From: Candidatus Sericytochromatia bacterium
GTDB lineage: Bacteria > Cyanobacteriota > Sericytochromatia > UBA7694 > JACMQJ01
DNA: 6,106 nucleotides
Assembly (NCBI GenBank): GCA_014377055.1
Contig: JACMQJ010000734.1
Location: 1 to 6,106, forward strand
Direction: 5' to 3'
Positions 1-3,929 of the stretch are shown here, piece by piece. The number at the start of each line of letters is the position of its first letter. Positions within the stretch are counted from its first letter, which is position 1. The position numbers and the translations under genes are program-made. The notes under the pieces were generated by a model, which worked only from the letters and a program-made list of their open reading frames with translations, ran no database searches and had not been told where the DNA came from.

Positions 1-174
1 AATATTATTCCATTATCTTCCAAAAAACATTTGGAAAAATATTTGCATGAAAAAGAATATAATAAAAAATTTATTACAAAAATAGAACATGTTGGACAAG
101 CTGAGATGCAATGTATTATGGTAGATAGCCCTGATCAATTGTATATAACTGAAGGATATAATTTAACTCATAAT
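1..174 (+). mobile_element. C-terminal end of an intein inserted in the DnaB P-loop (5' partial)
   Basis: The 58 codons before the helicase sequence do not belong to DnaB and end in Leu-Thr-His-Asn, the usual block G ending with penultimate His (169-171) and terminal Asn (172-174). The next codon, Thr 175-177, is the +1 residue and is also the Thr of the helicase GKT P-loop. Block F reads MQCIMVDSPDQLYIT (103-147), with Cys at 112-114 where most inteins carry Asp. A Cys at block F position 4 together with Thr just before His-Asn matches two of the three marker residues of class 3 inteins; the third, a Trp in block B, would be left of the window. The stretch before block F is Lys/Glu-rich and too short to tell whether a homing endonuclease domain exists. 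Placement of the boundary is secure; the class is an inference. Confidence 0.93.
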
Positions 175-864
175 ACTTCATTTTGTCTTAATCTAGCTGC
201 TAATATAGCCTTAAAAGAAAAATATCCTGTAGCTATATTTAGCCTTGAAATGTCAAAAGAACAAATCACTCAAAGGATAGTAAGCTCAGAAGCAGAAGTC
301 AGTAATCATCATCTAAGAGTTGGAAATGTAGCCAAAGAAAGTTGGGAGAAGATAACAGCAACAGTTGGACAGCTATTTAATGCTCCTATTTATATCGACG
401 ATTCTAGTAGTCTCACTCCTATTGAGATAAGATCAAAAGTTAGACGTTTAAAAGCCGAACATAAAAAATTGGGTGCTGTAATAATTGATTATTTACAACT
501 TATGGAAACACCTGGTGCCGATAATAATAGGGTTCAAGAGATAGCAAAAATAACCCGTGCCTTAAAAAGATTAGCAAGAGAAATGGATGTACCTGTTATT
601 GCTCTTAGTCAGCTCAGCAGAACTGTAGAACAAAGACAAAATAAGCGTCCACAATTATCAGATCTACGCGAAAGTGGCAGCATAGAACAGGACGCAGATA
701 TAGTCATGTTCATATATAGAGATGAATATTATAACCCAGACTCGGCTAAAACTAAAATTGCTGAATTGATAATTGCAAAACATAGAAATGGTCCTGTTGG
801 CACTGTTGAATTGTATTTTGATGCTTCATTAACTAAGTTTTCAGGTTTGGAAAGAAATGGGTAA
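1..864 (+). CDS. dnaB: Replicative DNA helicase DnaB, C-terminal part with the end of an intein (5' partial)
   Basis: The frame is open from base 1 and ends at TAA 862-864, so the gene begins left of the window; the TTG at 31 lies inside the intein and is not a real start. Bases 1-174 encode intein and 175-864 encode the second half of the RecA-like motor domain of DnaB, the hexameric ring helicase that unwinds DNA at replication forks. Visible motifs are Thr of the P-loop followed by SFCLNLA (175 on), FSLEM with the conserved Glu (H1a, about 238-252), Walker B IIDYLQLM (481-504), SQLSR (607-621), DLRESGSIEQDAD (661-699) and KHRNGPVG (778-801), which carries basic residues of the arginine-finger region. 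The Walker A Gly-Lys should lie upstream of the intein, outside the window. The C-terminus ends at a normal point for the family. The product should be functional only after protein splicing. The helicase assignment is very secure. Confidence 0.96.
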   Translation, partial: NIIPLSSKKHLEKYLHEKEYNKKFITKIEHVGQAEMQCIMVDSPDQLYITEGYNLTHNTSFCLNLAANIALKEKYPVAIFSLEMSKEQITQRIVSSEAEVSNHHLRVGNVAKESWEKITATVGQLFNAPIYIDDSSSLTPIEIRSKVRRLKAEHKKLGAVIIDYLQLMETPGADNNRVQEIAKITRALKRLAREMDVPVIALSQLSRTVEQRQNKRPQLSDLRESGSIEQDADIVMFIYRDEYYNPDSAKTKIAELIIAKHRNGPVGTVELYFDASLTKFSGLERNG

Positions 865-892
865 AATAATTGTATAAAATTATTGTTTTTTT
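865..892 (+). terminator. Possible weak intrinsic terminator after dnaB
   Basis: AATAATT (865-871) can pair with AATTATT (878-884) around a six-base loop, followed by G and seven T (886-892). All seven pairs are A-T, so the hairpin would be weak. Its place directly after the dnaB stop and before the next gene fits a terminator, but base composition alone could produce it. Confidence 0.3.
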
Positions 893-904
893 GGTTAGAG
901 CTAT

Positions 905-1669
905 ATGGAAGAAGAAATAGTTAAAGAAGCGATTAAAGTAGAAGAGCCAAAAAAACAAGAAAGGTATTTTCTTGAAGGCCCTCATACTCGTAGAACAGAC
1001 TTTGGTTTTGCTCTTCAAATATTAATAGAATTTATTAAAGCTTTTAGAGTATTACATTTTGTTGGTCCTTGTGTAACAGTATTTGGATCTGCAAGATTAA
1101 AAGAAGAACATCCCTATTATGGACTTGCCAGAGAAATGGGGAAAGCATTATCAAATATGGGTTTTACTGTTATGACTGGTGGTGGACCTGGAATAATGGA
1201 AGCCGCAAACAGAGGTGCAAAAGACGTTGGCGGTAAATCTATTGGCTGTAACATCGTACTTTCTTCAGAACAACATCCAAATCCTTATCTTGATAAATAT
1301 GTTCTTTTTAAACATTTTTTTGTTAGAAAAGTATTATTAATAAAATATTCTTATGCTTTTGTTGTTATGCCTGGTGGTGTTGGTACACTTGATGAGTTAT
1401 TTGAAGCTTTGACTTTAATACAAACCAAAAAAATAAGTGATTTTCCAGTTATCTTAGTAGGTAAAAGTTATTGGCAACCAATGATTAAACAGCTTGAATT
1501 AATGGCATCTGAAAAAACTATTGACCCCAATGATATGAATTTATTATTGTTAACAGATTCTGTAGATGAGGCAATGCAACATATTGAAAAAAATGCAATA
1601 GTTAAATATGCACTTAAAAAACATAAAGTTCAAAAACCTTCCATGTTTCTTGGTGAAGAGTCCTATTAA
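905..1669 (+). CDS. LOG-family (TIGR00730) Rossmann-fold nucleotide phosphoribohydrolase-like protein
   Basis: The 254-residue protein has the LOG (Lonely Guy) family signature: VFGSAR at residues 59-64, GGGPGIMEAANRGA at 92-105 and the hallmark PGGVGTLDE at 156-164, with an Arg-Lys pair at 141-142 ahead of it. Family members are cytosolic enzymes that hydrolyse nucleoside 5'-monophosphates to free base and ribose 5-phosphate; plant LOG releases active cytokinins and E. coli PpnN acts on purine and pyrimidine nucleotides. The true substrate cannot be read here. An extra 45 or so residues before the core begin with a charged Glu/Lys stretch and no signal peptide. The start is fixed within narrow limits: an in-frame TAG at 896-898 lies nine bases before ATG 905, and TAGAG (896-900) is a weak ribosome site. 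It follows dnaB by 40 bases on the same strand, perhaps after a weak terminator. 'Lysine decarboxylase', an old label for this family, is a misannotation. Confidence 0.92.
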   Translation: MEEEIVKEAIKVEEPKKQERYFLEGPHTRRTDFGFALQILIEFIKAFRVLHFVGPCVTVFGSARLKEEHPYYGLAREMGKALSNMGFTVMTGGGPGIMEAANRGAKDVGGKSIGCNIVLSSEQHPNPYLDKYVLFKHFFVRKVLLIKYSYAFVVMPGGVGTLDELFEALTLIQTKKISDFPVILVGKSYWQPMIKQLELMASEKTIDPNDMNLLLLTDSVDEAMQHIEKNAIVKYALKKHKVQKPSMFLGEESY

Positions 1670-1792
1670 CAGCAATGTTAAAGTAAAGGTCAATTTAAGG
1701 TTAAGTTTTTATTAACTAATTAGCAAGTTTTAAATTAATATCCATATAATAGTTAAGGATAAGTTAAATATTTCGTTAAACATAATTTAAGG
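1665..1792 (+). promoter_or_regulatory. Phased array of TTAA-centred heptamers, possible operator for an OmpR/PhoB-type regulator
   Basis: Heptamers of the form (G/A/T)TTAA(N)(N) recur at helical spacing. They start at 1665 (ATTAACA), 1677 (GTTAAAG), 1689 (GTCAATT, one mismatch), 1700 (GTTAAGT) and 1711 (ATTAACT), then 1752 (GTTAAGG), 1763 (GTTAAAT), 1775 (GTTAAAC) and 1786 (TTTAAGG). Steps within each group are 11 or 12 bases. The 13-mer at 1695-1707 recurs at 1753-1765 with one mismatch. Direct repeats at 11-base steps are typical of PhoB/OmpR-family binding sites, and cyanobacterial Pho boxes use a CTTAAC-like core, which is what the complementary strand reads here. The second group overlaps the likely transcript start and the ribosome site, which would suit repression. 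AT richness makes some matches expected by chance. Confidence 0.4.
1745..1750 (+). promoter_or_regulatory. Candidate -10 box (TATAAT) for the 129-residue protein gene
   Basis: A perfect TATAAT lies 52 bases before the ATG at 1802. No good -35 box is found 16-19 bases upstream; the matching position holds AGCAAG. If real, this promoter may depend on an activator bound to the TTAA repeats upstream. A chance match is possible in such AT-rich DNA. Confidence 0.35.
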
Positions 1793-1801
1793 TTTGCCAT
1801 A

Positions 1802-2191
1802 ATGAGTTTTTTAGATTCAAGAGTAGTTGAAAGAGTAAAGCCAACTTTAGCATCTATTACAAATATGATTTTTGGTATTGATAGCAAATCCAAAGTTAAT
1901 CCTAATAGCTCAGTTGAGATCAATGTTTTTGACAAATTTTCTAAGAAAAAAGTAGAAGATACCATATTTACTCCAGTTAGTAAAAAAGTATGGGTTAATG
2001 GTAAAGAATATGCTCTAATGGGTCAATCACAGCAAGATTTAGACGAAAAATTAAAAAAAATAAATCAGAATAAAATAGAAGATACAACCGATTTTGTTAA
2101 TACTGATAAAATTATTTTTACTAGTTTGTATACACAACATCAAACCCTCAAAAAGAATAATGTTTGGGTTAGTGAGTATTGTCCAAATTAA
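1802..2191 (+). CDS. Hypothetical protein, 129 residues, unrecognised
   Basis: I do not recognise this protein. It has 129 residues, rich in Lys, Asn, Ser and Asp, with no signal peptide, no membrane segment and no cysteine motif (a single Cys at 127), so it is probably a small cytosolic protein. Residues 1-25 could form a mixed helix with hydrophobic side chains; 59-74 (VSKKVWVNGKEYALMG) looks like a beta hairpin with a turn at Asn-Gly, followed by a charged helix at 76-90. The start is supported by AAGG at 1789-1792, nine bases before ATG 1802; the frame is closed by TAA at 1760-1762 and no other start codon lies between. Codon use resembles the neighbours, and the reverse-strand reading is only a shadow. 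It stands alone between the LOG-family gene and a convergent kinase gene, behind a long regulatory-looking spacer, and so probably forms its own transcription unit. Confidence 0.75.
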   Translation: MSFLDSRVVERVKPTLASITNMIFGIDSKSKVNPNSSVEINVFDKFSKKKVEDTIFTPVSKKVWVNGKEYALMGQSQQDLDEKLKKINQNKIEDTTDFVNTDKIIFTSLYTQHQTLKKNNVWVSEYCPN

Positions 2192-2225
2192 TTGTTTGTA
2201 GTTAATACAAATAATCTAAATTTTT
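2191..2225. terminator. Hairpin between convergent genes, possible bidirectional terminator
   Basis: ATTGTTTGTA (2191-2200) pairs with TACAAATAAT (2206-2215) around the five-base loop GTTAA, giving ten pairs including one G-T wobble at 2194/2212. The stem begins at the stop codon of the 129-residue protein gene, and five T follow at 2221-2225 on the + strand. On the - strand the hairpin lies just after the kinase stop, but only a short T-containing stretch follows. The position between two converging genes supports a shared terminator. Confidence 0.5.
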
Positions 2226-2228
2226 GAA

Positions 2229-3140
2229 TTAGCTGTTATGCTTTTTTAAGAAACTTTCTCTTTTTGAATTATCAAATCCTAATAAGGTTATAGGGAATTT
2301 TGACTTATGAAAAGTAAGGCTATCTCCAACAGTAAAAGGATAATCAAAATAAGGGCCATCAATATAAAATTTACCCAATCTCATCTGTGAAATTATTTCT
2401 AAACCATCCTCAAAATTAAATACGCCACCTAATAATTTAAATTTATTTGAGCCCCTATCATAAAACTCTCTAACAATATATTGAATTGCATCTGAAGTTA
2501 TAGGTAATGGAAAACCTCCTGCGGATCTAATAGCTGCTGTAGATCCTGCTGCTGTACTAATCCACATACCAGAGCTTCTATGATTTTCGGTTTGACCTTT
2601 TAGATTAATAATATATCTTGAGGTTGCAGCAGGAATACTATGTGTTATTAAGACATCGTTTAAAACAAGATCCTTAATAGGCTCTCCATTTAATTTTAGT
2701 TGTATCCTATTAATACTTATTTTTTTTAATTTGTCATCCAATAAAAGATCTATTTTATCACTGAAATCATCTTTGGTTGCACCTGTAAAAAACCCTACAC
2801 TACCAACAGGGTCTGAGTTAACACCAAGAATAGGTATATCTTTAACATATTTAGAAGTTTCCAAAATAGTACCATCACCGCCTGTTGTGACCACAATATC
2901 ATAATCTTCTATTGGTTTTAAATCTCCCCTAAATATTACATCAAGATGAATATTTTTATGTGATAAAACCTCTATAATATTGTCCACTGTATTTTGATGA
3001 ACATTATGACTATCTTTTAAGCTTTTTACTGAAACATGACCTTCATCTATCAGCTTTTTTACATTTGGATTATATTCTTCGTTATTATATAAATCAAATG
3101 TGCTTCGCTTATAAACAACCAAAACCCTATCTAATTTCAT
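2229..3140 (-). CDS. nadK: NAD(H) kinase, NADK3-like branch
   Basis: The 303-residue protein has the NAD kinase fold signatures in order: TTGGDGTIL at residues 85-93 with the catalytic Asp in GGDG (87-90), GVNSDP at 106-111, LNDVLI at 160-165, STAAGSTAAIRSAGG at 195-209 and FYIDG at 258-262. NAD kinases phosphorylate NAD (or NADH) with ATP or polyphosphate to make NADP(H) in the cytosol. Typical bacterial NadK reads TPTGSTAY and LNE at the second and third motifs; TAAGSTAA, SAGGF, GVNSDP and the following VRE resemble, from memory, plant NADK3, which prefers NADH. That substrate preference is an inference. The length is normal for the family. ATG at 3140-3138 has AGGA (3153-3150) nine bases upstream. 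The gene converges on the 129-residue protein gene and diverges from the RidA-family gene. I could not identify a convincing promoter on this strand. Confidence 0.92.
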   Translation of the reverse strand: MKLDRVLVVYKRSTFDLYNNEEYNPNVKKLIDEGHVSVKSLKDSHNVHQNTVDNIIEVLSHKNIHLDVIFRGDLKPIEDYDIVVTTGGDGTILETSKYVKDIPILGVNSDPVGSVGFFTGATKDDFSDKIDLLLDDKLKKISINRIQLKLNGEPIKDLVLNDVLITHSIPAATSRYIINLKGQTENHRSSGMWISTAAGSTAAIRSAGGFPLPITSDAIQYIVREFYDRGSNKFKLLGGVFNFEDGLEIISQMRLGKFYIDGPYFDYPFTVGDSLTFHKSKFPITLLGFDNSKRESFLKKHNS

Positions 3141-3160
3141 GATGATCTATCCTGTCGATA

Positions 3161-3190
3161 TTGATATTATTGCTTTACCTTAAATATAAT
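3161..3190 (+). promoter_or_regulatory. Sigma70-type promoter directed toward the RidA-family gene
   Basis: TTGATA at 3161-3166 (five of six to TTGACA) and TATAAT at 3185-3190 (six of six) are separated by 18 bases, the best promoter match in the window. The start point would be near 3196-3198, giving a leader of about 160 bases before the RidA-family ATG at 3356. The -35 box begins only 20 bases from the start codon of the divergent kinase gene. The spacer contains ACCTTAAAT (3177-3185), the inverse of a 9-mer found twice before the 129-residue protein gene. Confidence 0.6.
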
Positions 3191-3213
3191 TTTAAAAACG
3201 ATAAATGTATAGT

Positions 3214-3241
3214 ATAATTCACGGAATTATTTATTTTTTTT
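3214..3241 (+). terminator. Terminator-like hairpin with T tract inside the RidA-family gene leader
   Basis: ATAATTC (3214-3220) pairs perfectly with GAATTAT (3224-3230) around a three-base loop, followed by TTA and eight T (3234-3241). This is the layout of an intrinsic terminator on the + strand. No + strand gene ends nearby, so it would stop either the transcript begun at the promoter just upstream or antisense transcription coming through the kinase gene. The seven-pair stem has a single G-C pair, so strength is uncertain. Confidence 0.45.
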
Positions 3242-3293
3242 AGTTATTAATAATTAGATTTTAATAGTATATTATAATTACTCTCAAAATAAT

Positions 3294-3304
3294 AGATCTG
3301 ATCT
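3294..3304. promoter_or_regulatory. Small palindrome AGATC-T-GATCT in the RidA-family gene leader
   Basis: AGATC (3294-3298) and GATCT (3300-3304) form an inverted repeat about one central T. It contains two GATC tetramers and sits 52 bases before the RidA-family start. It could be an operator half-site pair or chance; nothing else supports a role. Confidence 0.2.
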
Positions 3305-3355
3305 TTAATAATAACAAAAACTAAGAAAATAAAAGCAAATAGATTAGAGGAAAAG

Positions 3356-3817
3356 ATGGATATAGAAAATAAGTTAATTAAAATGGGTATAACATTACCA
3401 GAAGCCCCAAAGCCTGCTGGTTCTTATGTTCCTGCTGTTGTATGTGATAGAATGGTATTTGTCGCAGGTCAACTTCCTAGTGTTAATGGTGAATTAAAAT
3501 ATACTGGTAAAGTTGGTAAAGATTTAACACCAGAGGAAGCTTATGAAGGTGCTAAATTATGTGTTCTAAATGCTTTAGGCGTTTTAAAGTCATACATAGG
3601 TGATTTGGATAGAATAGAACAAGTTGTCAGAATTGGTGGTTTTGTTAATAGCTTCGAAGGTTTTACTATGCAACCAAAAGTAATTAATGGAGCATCTGAC
3701 TTTTTAGTTGAAGTTTTTGGTGAAAAAGGCAAACATGCACGTGCAGCTGTAGGAGTAAATGAATTACCTTTAAATGCGGCGGTAGAAGTTGAGATGATAG
3801 TGTACCTAAAAGCTTAG
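3356..3817 (+). CDS. RidA/YjgF/YER057c/UK114-family protein
   Basis: The 153-residue protein matches the longer RidA-like group (about 150 residues, against about 128 for the E. coli RidA): PKPAGSYVPAVV at residues 19-30, VFVAGQLP at 34-41 and HARAAVGVNELPLNAAVEVE at 127-146. RidA hydrolyses reactive enamine/imine intermediates such as 2-aminoacrylate made by PLP enzymes, protecting them from damage; it acts as a cytosolic trimer. Arg129 in HARAAV lines up with the catalytic Arg105 of E. coli RidA, so imine deaminase activity is plausible, though many relatives of this subgroup are untested. ATG 3356 has an excellent ribosome site, AGAGGA at 3346-3351. The gene diverges from the kinase gene, has its own promoter with a possible attenuator, and is followed by a long hairpin. 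'Endoribonuclease L-PSP' is an older family name and not indicated here. Confidence 0.92.
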   Translation: MDIENKLIKMGITLPEAPKPAGSYVPAVVCDRMVFVAGQLPSVNGELKYTGKVGKDLTPEEAYEGAKLCVLNALGVLKSYIGDLDRIEQVVRIGGFVNSFEGFTMQPKVINGASDFLVEVFGEKGKHARAAVGVNELPLNAAVEVEMIVYLKA

Positions 3818-3824
3818 AAAGCTC

Positions 3825-3877
3825 ATTGCCTTTATTTATAAAATCTTTACATCAGATAGATTATAATTAGAGGCAAT
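3825..3877 (+). other. Long imperfect hairpin (19 pairs) after the RidA-family gene
   Basis: ATTGCCT (3825-3831) pairs with AGGCAAT (3871-3877). The stem continues inward through a T-G wobble, two A-T pairs, one T-T mismatch (3835/3867), four more pairs (3836-3839 with 3863-3866), a two-A bulge (3840-3841) and five pairs (3842-3846 with 3858-3862). The apical loop is 11 bases (3847-3857). It starts eight bases after the RidA-family stop. No T tract follows, so it is not a standard intrinsic terminator; it may shield the 3' end of the mRNA or be a regulatory leader structure for the next gene. Confidence 0.55.
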
Positions 3878-3884
3878 AATAATC

Positions 3885-3908
3885 GTTTAATAAATAGAGT
3901 TTAATAAA
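3885..3908 (+). repeat. Direct repeat GTTTAATAAA x2 before the Rho_N/DUF4912 gene
   Basis: The 10-mer GTTTAATAAA occurs exactly at 3885-3894 and 3899-3908, 14 bases apart and 21 bases before the start codon at 3930. It could be a regulatory site or include a poor promoter element, but it is low-complexity sequence and I see no convincing -35/-10 pair in this spacer. Confidence 0.3.
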
Positions 3909-3929
3909 GTTGGGGTTTGAAGATTTTTT

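Noticed and set aside
31..33. TTG at 31 as a start codon for a separate 277-residue protein
   Set aside because: The frame is open to base 1 and residues on both sides of it are intein sequence; the gene begins outside the window.
833..1018. Open frame of 61 codons on the - strand
   Set aside because: It overlaps the end of dnaB and the start of the LOG-family gene, is Phe-rich as expected from reverse reading of A-rich DNA, and has no family match.
1753..1965. Open frame of 70 codons on the - strand
   Set aside because: It is the reverse shadow of the 129-residue protein gene and its upstream spacer; the + strand frame has the better ribosome site and context.
3273..3278. Second TATAAT in the RidA-family gene leader as its promoter
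   Set aside because: No usable -35 sequence is found 16-19 bases upstream, and the pair at 3161-3190 is much better; it remains possible as an alternative.
3541..3732. Open frame of 63 codons on the - strand
   Set aside because: It lies wholly inside the well-supported RidA-family gene.
3862..3867. TATAAT within the long hairpin as promoter for the last gene
   Set aside because: It has no -35 partner at acceptable spacing and lies in one arm of the hairpin, which explains its sequence.
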